Assembly: GCA_013115125.1 (NCBI GenBank)
Contig: JABANN010000261.1
Span: 1 to 46,221 of the forward strand
Direction of reading: 5' to 3'
Source: Perkinsus olseni
Lineage: Eukaryota; Perkinsozoa; Perkinsida
DNA: 46,221 bases
The notes below the pieces were generated by a model. That model was not told the DNA's origin, did no database searches, and saw only the letters and a program-made list of their open reading frames with translations. Both the position numbers and the translations under genes were made by a program. Positions 1 to 10,984 of the stretch are shown here, in pieces (the first letter of the stretch is position 1; each line of letters opens with the position of its first letter).

Positions 1-935
1 AAATACGGTTCCTGATCATTCTTGACTGCAACAAGAAAACTATTGAAGAGGCAAGAGAAATCTTGCCTCGTCTGAGAAAATTCTTGGCGCGCGCCCGAAA
101 ATGCCCTGATGATCAGAGGTTCCAAGTTCGATCCGAGGAGCTGTCGTTTTTCTCGGAATTATTTTCCGTATCTTGCGCTGTTCTACCGGTGCAACTATTC
201 CCGATTCTCTTGAATGGGAAGCCTCTATGTCCGGTTTAAAAGGATAGTTGGTAGCTTTTGCTCAACAAGTGAGAGACTAATCCTCGTCGGTCCGCTATCG
301 CCTAGACTCAGGTCCCGCACTGGCCTTTGCCGCTCTCTTCACGACCTGGCTTTGGCTGGCAGCTGCCCACCGAGAGGCCTGGGTGGAATGCACTCCTGTC
401 GACTCTCATCAAGTCGCCCTCGATTGGGGGTAGGATGTTCGCTGTGCCGCTCCCGGTGTAACGTCGTCTCAGGCTCTTACCAGTGAACCACACTGAGGCG
501 GCCAAGGTCGACATAAGGCTGCGCGTTGGCTTGATGGAGATGAGCTTCCTGATCCACACTGGAACGACACTCGAATCGTCCGGGAGTGCTCAGGATGACC
601 TCGCTCCTTCCATCGAGAAGGGGAAGTCCTTAATAGAAGGGTAAGAAGCACCTGCATCACTTGGCCCCCCTCACCCTTCTCGCCTAGATATGTATTGCGG
701 ACGCTCAGCCACAACTGTCGCGGCTGGGAAGAGACTGATTGGTCGCTATTCAAATCGAGATCACGCGCATTCGTCGACGCCGCTAAGGCAGCGATTGGCA
801 ATTGGTCATCATCACCTAATGTTCTTACATCGCCCCAACGGCTCCTCGCCCGAGCTCAAAGGGGCTGTCCACACCGACGTAGACTCCACACTATCGGTAA
901 GCGGCTTCCTCACGGCTGCCCGCTGCAGTAGGTGG
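1..935. other. Region without a confident gene; weak LINE-like remnant
   Basis: No complete gene can be supported here. On the plus strand, bases about 545-900 give a frame with one in-frame stop whose text (for example RECSG, then SPRYVLRTLSHNCRGWEETDW followed by FVDAAKAAI) resembles the end of a LINE endonuclease and the linker before the reverse transcriptase. The match is by feel only, there is no reverse transcriptase, and no target-site duplication can be seen. Near the left edge, bases 88-100 hold a GC-rich GGCGCGCGCCCG block and bases 126-134 hold GTTCGATCC, a tRNA B-box-like word. An upstream exon of the membrane gene at 936 could also lie here. Confidence 0.25.
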
Positions 936-1448
936 ATGCTTGCAGGTAACATCTGTTACACAGGCATCCTTGCCGTTGTATTATGCCTCATGTTGACGGT
1001 CATTGGCTTGCTGTACATCAGTGCCCAGAAGGTCCATGTAATCGGCGTCTTCGTTACCTCGGTAGGTGTCTGACTCTCTCTCGTGCTCCACTCGGTGTCT
1101 TAGGTCGCAGCCTGCATCCTATCGATCGCTGTGTGTCTGCTATACACCCTTTACGTGACACACCCATCGACCCAGGGCATCTGCCCTACACTTGGAAGCA
1201 TCGACACGCTCGAGAGCCTTTCGAGACGACACTATTCATTAGCTCAAATAGCGACGTGGAAGCCACGTCGGCTGGGCTACTGTTTTGCCCTTTCTTGGGC
1301 GGCTTGCTGTCTCACATTCCTAATTGCAATTATCGCCTATCGTCGGTTTACTCGAGCTCAAAAGAAGAGGATGAAGGCCAATGATGGAAGTATCGATGAA
1401 GATGATGCGGCCTTTGATGATCCGTCTCAGCGACTTTTGCCATGGTAA
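936..1448 (+). CDS. Three-pass membrane protein, two exons
   Basis: This gene reads as two exons, 936-1061 and 1104-1448, joined across a 42-base GT...AG intron in phase 0, giving 156 residues. Three hydrophobic stretches are visible: residues about 9-28 (TGILAVVLCLMLTVIGLLYI), about 35-62 spanning the splice junction, and about 102-124 (FALSWAACCLTFLIAIIAY). A soluble segment with Cys and Trp lies between the second and third. The tail after the last helix is basic (RAQKKRMK) and then acidic (DEDDAAFDD), as expected for a cytosolic tail. I chose the ATG at 936 because the first helix follows it at once, but an upstream exon ending near 898 (before GTAAGC) could add a further segment and perhaps a fourth helix. 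I do not recognise the family. Confidence 0.7.
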
Positions 1449-2422
1449 CCCTTTTGAGAGTTCCTTGTTGCTATGTGATGGTCATCAACATGTAAAGTGC
1501 ACCATTGTGCAAAGGCATTATGAAATCCAGTTTCGTGTTCAGTTTATGTCAGTGCTGGTCATTCGAGTCACAGAGGTGTCGTCAGAGCACCATCGTGATG
1601 AAATAACTCCGCTGGCAATACCTCCTCGGTGGAGAGAGTGTCTACGGAATATTGACAATGTACTGCGGCATTCTTATGGTGTCGCATATGTAACAATTCT
1701 ATTCGTCCTAGTGGTCGCGGGATCCGGCGATAGGCCGTAGTATTGGGAGATGTCACGGTCACTAAGGGTTATTGGAGCTTCGTCACCACAAATATAGGCC
1801 GTATGTCGGCCTGGTGTCCAGTCGTGCTTGATCGGCGGTTGTATACGGATATTGCTGTATATCTGCTGAACCGAGCCGCTGGGTTCAGATGATTGCCAAA
1901 TCCCGTGGTGGCTTGTGTTTGAGTCTTGGGTTGGCACGCGAACGGAGCCAGCTTTATCAGCAACTACAAACTTCACTAACCTAACCCATTTACACATTTT
2001 GATGTTACTCCACGGTAGGAGATTCCCGGATTTTACATGCACGTGAGAGATCGTGACAGACTGCATTCCCACATCGAGTAGGGCAAAACAGCTAGCTAAA
2101 ACAGGTGAGGTAACTCATTAAGATATACCAGTCGAGTAATTTTGGCTGCCCCACTCATGATGATAAAAATCATCGTTAACATGATCCATTCGAAGATAAC
2201 CCTCTCTACTCCAGACTAACACTGCCACGGTTTACATGCAGAAAAGATTATTCATGTCTAGCTTACTTTATACTTTAGCAAGAGGTTGCAATGAAATAGT
2301 CAGCCACACTTGGAATGCGAAAGAGCAGTACAGAAGCCACCAATAGTTAAGCGAAGAAAAACTACTGTCAGCAAATAACTTGTGCAGACCAGCTGCTAAT
2401 AGGCTATTATGCCTTCTCAAAA
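1449..2422. other. Interval with no supported gene
   Basis: Nothing convincing is seen on either strand. An open minus-strand frame at 1674-2072 ends in a plausible-looking stretch (GRHTAYICGDEAP, DISQYYGLSP), but it has no start context, splice partner or family match. It may be a terminal exon of an unrecognised gene or chance. The right part (2080-2400) is AT-richer and is probably the 3' flank of the secreted gene that ends at 2423. Confidence 0.5.
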
Positions 2423-2887
2423 TTAGGGGCAAGCATAGGCAGTACCAGTGCAGCCGGGTGAAGCCTCATAGCACAAACCGTTGGCATTCTTGAGGAGGCC
2501 AAAGCAGACGGGGGTGGATAGCCAAGTCTTGCAGAAAGACTTCCAAGTACTGGCCGCACAATCGGGTACGGAGTCGCAGGCAGAAGTGCAGCTGTCGAAC
2601 GACGCAGTGGTAGCGCCACAGGGAACAACTTCGTTTGAGTCAGCCGAACCCAAGTTGTGGCATTTGTTGTGATAGTTCAATGGAAATAAACAGCACGCAT
2701 GCCCAAAAATGAACAAGACAAAAATGAAACTGCTCAACTGTCCCACATGCACAAGACGAGCGAAAATATAGGATAGTAGCAAAAATGCCAAACTTCGCAG
2801 TACCGTCGCTCAGCGAAATGCTTTCCTTCTTGGTATACTGAGTGCCACAACGAAAGCACAGATGATGCAGGGGAGTAAGAGCTTCAT
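2423..2887 (-). CDS. Cys-rich secreted protein (probable)
   Basis: The first exon would start at the ATG ending at 2887 and encodes a textbook signal peptide (MKLLLPCIICAFVVALS). The last exon ends at the TAA at 2423-2425 and encodes about 80 residues with ten cysteines (for example NKCHNL, SCTSACDSVPDCAAS, GLCYEASPGC), an extracellular disulfide-rich pattern. The join between the two is not resolved. A donor follows the signal peptide at GTATAC, but no acceptor gives both a usual intron length and the right frame, and the intervening open frame is strongly hydrophobic. I do not recognise the cysteine pattern as a named domain. The product would be exported or surface-associated. The gene lies just 3' of another minus-strand gene, about 50 bases away. 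Confidence 0.55.
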
Positions 2888-2938
2888 TCCAACGACGGGC
2901 AAGTGTATCGCTGAATCATGATCGAAGGCGATCGGAAA

Positions 2939-3681
2939 CTATGACGTATCAGTCATGGAAGTGGATGTTGTCATCATATTCTCAGCTGCTGTTCTCATCC
3001 GACTTATGTAGTGCTTCGAGCGCATCTCCTCCAGCCTGGCGATGAACTTCGCCACGGACCATACATCCACAATGTCCCCTTTGCGCTTCACTTGTATCTT
3101 ATTAGCATGGTAAGAAAGACATCATGATCACATCGCGAACGATGTTCGAAACGTGCTGTGATCGTAACACATTGCTCACAAGCGTGCAGACGATCTGAAA
3201 CAGGAGGCACGCAACTCACAGCCATGCCTGGCGCTGCAGGGGTGCTGTCGAGGCTCCCATCACTCAACATGCGACCACTCATGGCCATTTGGGAGATATC
3301 AGCGAGTATGACCAGACTCAGGCTAATGCCCGAGCTTGAGCGTAGCTCATGTAGGATATCATTAGCCTTTTGGACACGTGTTAGAACATCGCTGTACCTG
3401 ATGGTCGAGAGCACTACACAAGCCATGCATTCAGTGTGGGTACGTATGAATGAATCTTCCGCGGTGCTCGGTAACTCCCATGTCATCGAGGATCCGGTTA
3501 ATGACTTTAACTTCCGCCATCATCTTGGCCTACACCATCCATCCACCGCCTTCCGACGGAACACCATCCTTACCGTCTGGGTGTCAGCAAGAGAACTCTC
3601 AACGATAACTTCCTGTATCTCCTCCTCTTCTGCGACTGGCTCTACCAGTCCACGACTTGACATCCCCCGGCTCTTGCTCAT
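2939..3681 (-). CDS. Unrecognised spliced gene
   Basis: The gene starts at the ATG ending at 3681 (MSKSRGMSSRGLVEP) and ends at the TAG at 2939-2941. A 44-base intron after the acidic N-terminus (VAEEEEIQEVIVE) and a 47-base intron after RGRFIHT keep one frame. They give a continuous helical segment (KVINRILDDMGVTEHRGRF, then YSDVLTRVQKANDILHELR) and a more hydrophobic one (ISLSLVILADISQMAMSGR). The C-terminal part (VWSVAKFIARLEEMRSKHY) is also helical, but how it joins is uncertain: either a 25-base intron beginning GTGAGT or another path. The helix-loop pattern around DMGV is faintly like a histone fold of the TAF9 kind, but I would not assign it. Position between a secreted gene and a kinesin says nothing about function. 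Confidence 0.6.
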
Positions 3682-4337
3682 GCTCTCACTCCGAAGAACC
3701 GGCGATGAGCCGGGTACGACCTACCAGGATGCTGAAGCTGCCGTGCAGCTTAGCATTCTAACAGCTTAGCATTCCAGATAAAGAAGTGTTAGACTCCAGA
3801 TAGAGATGGAGTTTATTCGAGCTCTCATAAGCAACCACGTGAAGAAGCGCCGCGGGTTGTTTCGTCACGACGGCGGCAGGGAGGTGGTGGAGGCCTGTAT
3901 CCACTCACCAAACGGAACACGAAGGCTCTCCCAAAGATGATCCTCTCTCCGCTCCGAAGGCGATGGCGTTGACCACTTCGATCGAGCAGTCGGCCGCCCA
4001 CTACCAGTCGGCCTACCATCACACCCGTCACTGCGCCACGAAAATGATTCAATCTCACCCGTGGTGTCCCGAGGAGCTGTCCGCTCTACTTCGACCGTTG
4101 CTACAGCATTCGAGGAGTCCACAATCAGGAGGCCTGCACAGTAGAGTGATCGCGGGGGTAGTAGTGACGAGAAGGCTATCACAAAGTTGATCAGGGATGC
4201 CAAGACCGCTGAGGACGATATCATTATCGGGTCCACAGCCGACTGTCGTGTGATGCTTCGACTCGGCGCCTGAGGACGTGCTTCAGTCGTGAGTGCTAGT
4301 GTAATGGTGTAACCCTTTGTGGAGTTGAGGAAGTACA
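3682..4337. other. Spacer between two minus-strand genes with one long open frame
   Basis: A minus-strand frame is open from the kinesin stop at about 4338 down to 3865. It has a hydrophobic patch (ASLINFVIAFSSLLPP) and a Ser/Arg-rich tail, but no ATG at its head. It could be a further exon of the kinesin gene, since GT donors occur just before the assumed kinesin stop, or 3' untranslated sequence. I could not find a splice path that settles this. Confidence 0.35.
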
Positions 4338-6712
4338 CTAGACAACCCGATAGAGATGGATCATCGCTGATGTTGAGAATGTATCTGTAGCGTCAGCAAC
4401 GGAGGTACTCTCCGGAGTAGGTCGTGTGACGTAGTCGTACGGCTCCCTAGCCTTCCTCCCGGCTATATCGTGTATGTTGTCCATGTTCAACTCCTTCAAG
4501 AGCTTACTGGAGGCTCGTAGTTTAGCATCCCAATCATCGAGAGAGTCCTCGAGGTAACTGATATGTCGTGCTCCCCCCCCCTCAGCAGAGGCACTACTTC
4601 TACTACCTCTGTGCACTCAGTTCCACAGCGGCAGGGACTGTTGGAGAGGTCTCCGAACGAGCTGATCGCTCAAGCTCAACTGTTTCCCGTATTTTGAATC
4701 TACATAGACTGGCTGTTGTTCTCTACAATGCCACTAGCATAACTCCCGCTGCGACTTTGGATTCCCCCGCGATCAGCGACGAAATAACATGCCACACCAT
4801 CTCCGATTCTCAGTGAGAATTTCTCACAACACTCGAGTACCACCGAGCTACCTCCTCCTTCTCCGTTGACCGGGGCTGAGCTTGCCCTTGGGTGATGCTT
4901 CAGAGCTCGGAGCCCCCCATTTCCCGGAACTATACGACCTGCTGTTGATGACAGCTTCCGGTATTGCCGGTCGTGGCTCGGGCGTTGGAGATCGTATTGG
5001 TATCTATTACAGGAGGTCATCTACACCTCTCACTCTACACCAACCCTCTACCGTCTTTATCTTCTTAACACTGCTGGCGAACCTCAGCGTGGAGAGTGTT
5101 TCCTCCTGGTCATGACGTGCTGGGGACACTGCCGCTAGCATCCATGTGTGGCTGTTGCCAGTTAAAGCATCAGTGAGAAGGTATCTACGACTACCGCAGA
5201 CGCGTTTGAGGTTATGATGGTGATTACGTGAGTTTGCTTTGTCTGAAGGGTATATGCGATACCGAGCCGGCGCCCTTAGCCGTTGAAAGCTTTGATATCA
5301 CTTGTCCCAACACCTACCGCGTGGTACCAACACACTGCCCAGTACATCATGCCATCGTTACTACCGAGAGGCTTGTATTTATTGACTGGCCCTCCCTCAT
5401 CCTTTGCCCTACAGCTCCACTCCTCTTAGTCCTCTCCGACCCCGCAAGATCGATAAGGTGTACCGATGAGGTCCCTACTGGTATAACAGTGGATTGAATA
5501 CTCCGAACGATCTCCGTCTACTATGCTGTTGTTGGTCCGTGGTAAGCCTCTTTCTCAATCGCATAGTGAACACACTGTGGCTTCTACTGCTCTGACTATT
5601 CATGTTAGTCTGAGATGTATCCTATCATACAGTCATCAAAGACTCGAGACTCGACATTCACCTGTGCCGTGGCCCGTTGCCGAAGCCCCAGGTTGAGGAA
5701 GGACAGGCACTCACTGAGACTTCCACATGCCGCCTCGGTGAGGTTGGGCACCTGCACGTCGGACTGAACGCCGCTGGTAGGATAACAATGATTACGAAGA
5801 CTCCTTTAGTGGGGTGCTGATGTACGAATAACTTCTTCCTTTTGTCATTTCTATCGGACGGCTCATCAGCCATCACAGTCGGGGGAGGCGGTGTGTTAGG
5901 TCTTCTCTTGCCCGGTGACCCCGGCGGCGGCTTCAGTGCATTTGGAGACTTCTGCTCGTTCAACTGAGCCACACCCTCCCTCACTGTCATGGATAGTCCA
6001 GCACGTAACCGACTGATCGTCGCTGTAGAGCAATCGCGGTAGGTACTGTCTCTGGATCGAGCAAGTCTCGAAGCTGCTCATTGTAGATCTCTAGGAAGGA
6101 GACCGTCACAAAGAGCTGGTTGCTGTGATGCTTCTCCTGAGCAGCCAATCGTCTACATTCCGATGACCCTAGAGCCACAACAGGTGAATGCCGCGCTACT
6201 TCCTCGACAGCGCTGAATATCTCTTCCATGAGGTGCCGCAATACGCCGGGTGAATCCTCGGTCCCTGCGAAGGCTCGGACGTCCTTGACACCTTATCACA
6301 CCCCTACCGAGGATGCTGTGGGTTTTCCCACCGCCCGTTTGACCATAGGCGAAGAGACAATTGTTGAAACCGTTGAGGACGGAGTCTCTGATGGGCCTTC
6401 CGATACTAGCGTAGAGCTCCTCCTGAGCCAACACGCTTCCATCACTCTGCCCACGAGGACAGCATCTAACCTGCGTGACGCTCGGTGAGAATGCGCTGTC
6501 GTAAGTGAAGTATTTAGGTTCAACTTTTGGTGGCCCAACTAACTGTTCTGTTTCGATATCAATAGCAACGGTATTGCCATCGGTAGTGACCTAGGATTGA
6601 GATTCTTTGTCGCCTGTCGTTGTCCTTCTTTACTCACAATTGTAGGCATGTCCTCCTCCCTCGGTATGATAAGGGGTCGTATCCTCACACCTACTCTTAT
6701 AGCGGTCGACAT
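4338..6712 (-). CDS. Kinesin motor protein (kinesin-3-like motor domain)
   Basis: All landmark motifs of the kinesin motor are present in order on the minus strand across many exons: the first strand ([15 protein letters not shown]) right after the ATG at 6712, the P-loop ([10 protein letters not shown]), [13 protein letters not shown], the switch I motif (NSQSSRSHS), switch II (LIDLAGSER), and the end of the motor ([17 protein letters not shown]). Short introns fit the alignment closely: 48 bases before EELYASIG, 43 bases after HSILG, 44 bases after KGVF, 47 bases before the switch II exon. HPTKGVF followed by VPNLTE resembles kinesin-3. The product should be an ATP-driven microtubule motor. 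After the motor the protein is short, with a helical C-terminal exon ([19 protein letters not shown]) before the TAG at 4338. No cargo domain is recognisable, and the exons between about 4620 and 5080 are the least certain. Confidence 0.93.
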
Positions 6713-6955
6713 TACGACAACATCAACTTGTAAACACGACACTCTACGTTCTGCTATGGCGCATCTTTGGTAATTTCGTGGCGCAGTGACTGATCTTGTG
6801 CCTGCGTTCATCGCCACTCCATTTCTGAGACTGAGAATCGATTTTAATATCAGGTTTAAGACGTTAAACTCTCTTCAGCTCTGTGGATTTGAGTAATCCA
6901 CAGTAGATTCCGAGTCGCAATCAACCCGAATCCGGTTCAATCAGCATCCCGAACG

Positions 6956-7166
6956 ATGGAATATCGCCATAGATTCTTCTATTGGGGAACTCATCGCTCG
7001 GCCTCTACGGTCTCGTCTGTTGGCTTCTCCTTGTCTTATGGCACCTTTCGTAAAGTACTCGGTATGTCCTTCCTCATAGTGTCCTCTCGTTGCATTCATG
7101 CTCATCCGCTCAGCCTCTGCGGCTATCCCCAGGAGGGGTATCCAAGTGAGAAGGCTCGGTGAGGAA

Positions 7167-7205
<39 letters not shown>

Positions 7206-7667
7206 AACCAGCTCAATGATCTGTGATCGATTCATTTCAGGCAATGCTGCCCGAGGGCCGCCACTGTATGACCTCCCCGGCAACTTCCGATATGCCAAGG
7301 AATTCTTCACCAAGCCAGCTATCAGCTACGGAGAATTCCATCAGCAGTGCAGTTCCCTCAGGTTTCTGCTACAGCTTCTCGGCGCCAAACGACACTCATC
7401 GTTTTCAGGATATTCGTCTGTGCTGGTACGATTGGGTACATGTTACTGTCCTTCACCATCTGGCCCTGCAGATCGTCATATTGGCAGAATTGGGCGTTTT
7501 GGAGAGTCCCCGGTAACATCATGCATCACTTCAGCAAGCGTAGTGGCAGTATATTCCTGGACGAGCCCCTCAAGAGGACGATTGATGTTCCCAAGACCTA
7601 CGCTCACCTCATCGCCACTAGAAGGTTACCTGGTGAGGGCCTTGAAGAGGAGGAGGGTGAAGACTGA
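6956..7667 (+). CDS. Small single-pass, probably mitochondrial membrane protein
   Basis: Four exons (6956-7061, 7114-7158, 7241-7361, 7409-7667) join in frame through GT...AG introns of 52, 82 and 47 bases, giving 176 residues. The N-terminus is rich in Arg, Ser and aromatic residues and lacks acidic ones (MEYRHRFFYWGTHRSAS), which suits an organellar presequence. One membrane helix follows the third junction (IFVCAGTIGYMLLSFTIWP). The rest is soluble with a WQNWAFWRVPGN motif and an acidic end (EGLEEEEGED). The second intron is the longest because it contains a run of twelve ATC triplets. I do not recognise the family. The architecture recalls the small lineage-specific subunits of respiratory or ATP synthase complexes in alveolates, but that is only an inference. 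Confidence 0.8.
7168..7203 (+). repeat. (ATC)12 microsatellite inside an intron
   Basis: Twelve uninterrupted ATC triplets lie in the second intron of the gene at 6956-7667, immediately after the splice donor. The run accounts for most of the excess length of this intron over its neighbours. It is a likely length polymorphism. Confidence 0.95.
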
Positions 7668-8238
7668 ATGCTGGGATCATGATGGGTGTCTTCGATACAT
7701 ATTTTTCTTTTTTGTCAGCGTTCGACTTTGCGTCTGTAGTTCACTCACGTCCCCCGACGCTTCTGTGATGGTTGCTGTGATTGATGTTACTGGTGCTTTC
7801 ACGTCTACACTCGAAGCGATCGTGGTATCACATGTGCTAGTCCAACACCACTCCTCATGGTTTGGAAAGTGCTCGCTGAGGGACAATGAGGAATGCACAT
7901 GCGGGACCTCGGTTCGCCCTGTAGCACACCTATGATCATCATGGCTACTAGAGGCAGCGGCAGTCAGTTGATGCTAGCATGCAGTAGGTGTTAAACATGG
8001 GTATTATAACACCGAGACGGGAGACGTGCTAGCATGATACTGAGGAGCCGTGATTGATATATTTGATATGATATTGATCATGGCACTTCAAGAACATATT
8101 CGAACCTCCTTCGAGGTCGCCGCTTGTGAGTTCCCCTGGGGATAGGAATCAGGCGTGTATGCGGACTTAGTCGATCGCTGCTTCGATGCCTCCAACCAAA
8201 CTATTCGCTTCCCATTTATCGAGAGTCTTCGAGGCACA
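7668..8238. other. Intergenic interval
   Basis: No gene is supported. Open frames at 7677-7898 on both strands lack starts, motifs or splice partners. This is the space between a plus-strand gene end and the 3' end of an unresolved minus-strand gene, so it should hold two 3' flanks. Confidence 0.5.
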
Positions 8239-9179
8239 TCATGTGGCGCACGTGGGCGACGACTTTAGAACCCAAATGCCGATCAATGATAGAATCTTCT
8301 TTACCCGTGAGAGGTCAGAGTGAGACAAGTTCACATGTTGAACTCTCTTTGTACCATCCTCGCTACTGATCTTCTCCGTGTACCGACGAGCTCTCTCTGA
8401 GGGACATGTCACTGCTGCACCCCGGGCTCGAAGAGCTGCTGTCACCTCTTCAGTCGATAACGGATCAGTTTCAATGACGTTGATGAGGAAACCATTGACT
8501 GTGAACCGAATAGTGTAACTGCAAGACAAGGCCTTGTCCAGAATATTATCCATATACGATTGGAGACTGTTCTAATTCTCACTACGATCTACGTCACCTG
8601 AGCCCTCCCCAAGAGGGGAACCGTATGGTGAAGCTGCTAGAGTGTGGTACAGGCTCGACGTGGCCTCTACCATACAATTCGCTAATCACGTCCACCGTAT
8701 ATTGGGAGATGTCGAAAGTGAGTGAGTCGTAGTACCTGACAATCGGTGGTTTCCGCTCTACTCGAATGGATGGGAGCGAAGGGCTTGCCATGGAGGGTAC
8801 CTGAACGATTTGACCCAAAACAGTAACCATTCTCGAGCTGCCTCAGCGCCGAGGAAGTCACGTAACGTCCCTAGAGTCGACAATGGCTGCTCATGCCATT
8901 GCCGCAGCACCTTGCACAGGACGCCAGCTTCGCCTGCAAGGCCTGGGGTGGATAGGACCATGTGATTGAAGGCTCAAGCGATCGCGCCGTTCTGTGCAGA
9001 TAGACATTTCCGAGAGTGGGCCACCACTTATCCACCGGTACGGTCGTACCGGTGGAGGCAACCTTCTCCTGTTCGCAATGTGTGTAGTTCTTGTCTCGAA
9101 ACTCCTTGAGACTCTCAGTCACTTCATCGCTGTTTCGGAGGAAAATGATGAGCCTGGTGGTCGAAAATGCTATCCTCAT
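8239..9179 (-). CDS. Unresolved spliced gene with an RGS-like motif
   Basis: Several minus-strand frames read like protein but cannot be joined with confidence. One at about 8780-8935 contains PLSTLGTLRDFLGAEAAR and then EWLLFWVKSFR. This resembles the first helices of an RGS domain, whose family pattern is a Phe/Leu-Leu pair followed by a Glu-rich helix and LxFW. Others are CSYTIRFTVNGFLINVIET with VTAALRARGAAV (8400-8540), DSLTFDISQYTVDVISELY (about 8690-8740) and VTESLKEFRDKNYTHCEQEK (9070-9140). A possible 36-base intron at about 9024-9059 is almost entirely a perfect hairpin, although it is also open as coding sequence. If the RGS reading is right the protein would act on heterotrimeric G-protein alpha subunits, but the motif is short and the later RGS helices were not found. 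Confidence 0.35.
9032..9055. repeat. Perfect 11-bp inverted repeat with 2-base spacer
   Basis: CCACCGGTACG and CGTACCGGTGG flank the dinucleotide GT. The arms match perfectly. The hairpin sits inside the unresolved minus-strand gene at 8239-9179. Confidence 0.9.
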
Positions 9180-10984
9180 GCTCGTCTAGACTGACCACCT
9201 CAGAACCTCGATGCGGAGGGCATTACGAAGATCCTCACGAAGATCTCCAACTCGCTGAGTGTGGTCTAATACGATTGCTCGGATGTTACCTACGGGCAGC
9301 CGGGTGATGGCCAACAACACTCTGCGAATACACTACTCCCTAGAGCAAAGGTAGACCAGATATCGCCATGAGAGTCCACGGGGAAATATCGTATATCCGG
9401 CGGCCTGAGGACAGTCGGTCTCTCGCGTAGCGCTATTTGGACTATCGTGGAGCAAGGGCTCATACTCATTCATGGGTGTGGAAGCCTGTGAGAATCCACA
9501 TTCTGCATTTTCACCTTTAGTCGGAGCAGTCCCGTTGAAAGTGAGTCTTACATCAGAGTTTTGGGCGGACCGAGAGGCTCGTGGGGAAGGAGACTCTCAT
9601 CGTTATCTGTCTTGGCAAAGCAGGCATGCTCCATTTCTGTGACTGACAGCGGGAGTCGCGATCATCCTAGAGTGAGCCTTCCCAAACAGCGTGCCCTACT
9701 ATTGGGAGTCGCGACCACTATTCGCGAGCAAACTCTCTCTAGGAAGCTAACTCCCCCGACCGCCACCTCTCTGCTTCCTACGACGGCGCATGACGAACTT
9801 GTGCCCAACTGAGGAGCAAGCCAACGGTGTCTCCATAGCGATGATCAGCGTGCTAAGATCGCTGAGGTGCTGCTATGGGAAATGCCTTCCCGATGACGGA
9901 CCGCGAGGGGCGAAAGGCTTAACGCTGTAGTTCCGCCTGTAGAACAGTAACTCGAGCTCGACTCACCGCCTCGAGCAGCCCAGGCAATCCGTCCGGGAGA
10001 GCTTCATTCATAGGGGTATCTCTATGGGGCTAAGCAGGAAACAAGAGATCTATCAGGAAGCAACCCGATATCCGCACCAGGTCCGCCACAGGGCCTGCCA
10101 AGGTGGGGACGATCAAGGCCCAGGCGATCAGCTGGTATCGCGTAATCAGGAAGCCGTGACCCATTAGGAGGGAGTGTATGATAATAGAGAATACTGAGCA
10201 CCAGCGGGCATGCTGATGTGCCATTCAGCTCGAGAGTAGCGACCCTCGCTGTGGGAACGTCTGAGAAGATGTAGCTTCCGGGCGAAGCTGTTTGCCTGCA
10301 GGCCCCCAACGACTAGAAGACCCCGGCCCATTGAGATGCTATGAGTGCCACTGACTTCATCCGGCACATACTGAACCACATGGTACGTATTGGCGCACTC
10401 CTCGTCAGTTTCCGATGAATGTGATCTGACTGCCGTTGAGACTGTCGTACTAGTTCGTAGTCAGATGCCACGCCATGTTCTCTTACTCCCCCGACGTTGC
10501 ATATGGTCGAGCCTGTCCGCCATAGCACTGAGGTAGCCAAGTCGATAGAGTTTGCACTTAATTCTTCGAGAGGTGCGACAAGGAGGCGGAGAGAAGCTGC
10601 TGAGTAAAATCAACACTATTTTTCGGTTTCTAATCAAAGTTGGGCTCATAACTCTGTCTGCGCCCGCGTGCCGCAACATGGAGATTATCGAAAATTAGAG
10701 CCAAGCTAGTCTCACACTTATTCGAACAACGCGCCTCAGCGAGGGCTGTTCTTGAGCATACTCCACACCCTCTTCCTAGCAGATCGATGTATAGCTAAGT
10801 TCTGTGCGGAAAGTGAGGTTTCATCGAAGTTGCGCTGTCCTTCCGTCCGCTGTGCTGTCTTCACATTCACACGCATGCACGCGGAGCCCTCCGAACCCTC
10901 GACGCTAGAGGCACGTAGCCCCCACTGTTGAGGGATTGGCTTCATGAAGTCTTTCGGAAAGACTCTTTCCAGTAGGTTGTCTCG
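9180..10984. other. Gene-like but unresolved interval
   Basis: Fragments on the minus strand look coding but I could not build a gene. At about 9340-9430 a frame reads RPPDIRYFPVDSHGDIWST, which resembles the D-x-W-S helix of a protein kinase (subdomain IX). At about 9200-9300 another reads RVLLAITRLPV and HTQRVGDLREDLRNALRIE. At 10030-10200 a hydrophobic stretch (YQLIAWALIVPTLAGPVADL) could be a membrane segment. At 10739-10960 a frame from an ATG reads MKPIPQQWGLRASSVEG and ends NLAIHRSARKRVWSMLKNS. No two of these could be joined in frame with family support. The right end (about 10960-10984) is the upstream flank of the secreted gene at 10985. Confidence 0.4.

Noticed and set aside
3158-3769. 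A 203-residue plus-strand frame
   Set aside because: It lies opposite a better supported spliced minus-strand gene and shows no motif.
6292-6307. A 16-base intron in the kinesin gene
   Set aside because: It gave a correct frame, but a 43-base intron with a better acceptor (CCTTCGCAG) also does, and matches the kinesin alignment and the usual intron length here.
7159-7935. A 258-residue plus-strand frame beginning with poly-Ile
   Set aside because: It reads through an intron microsatellite and two further introns of the gene at 6956-7667.
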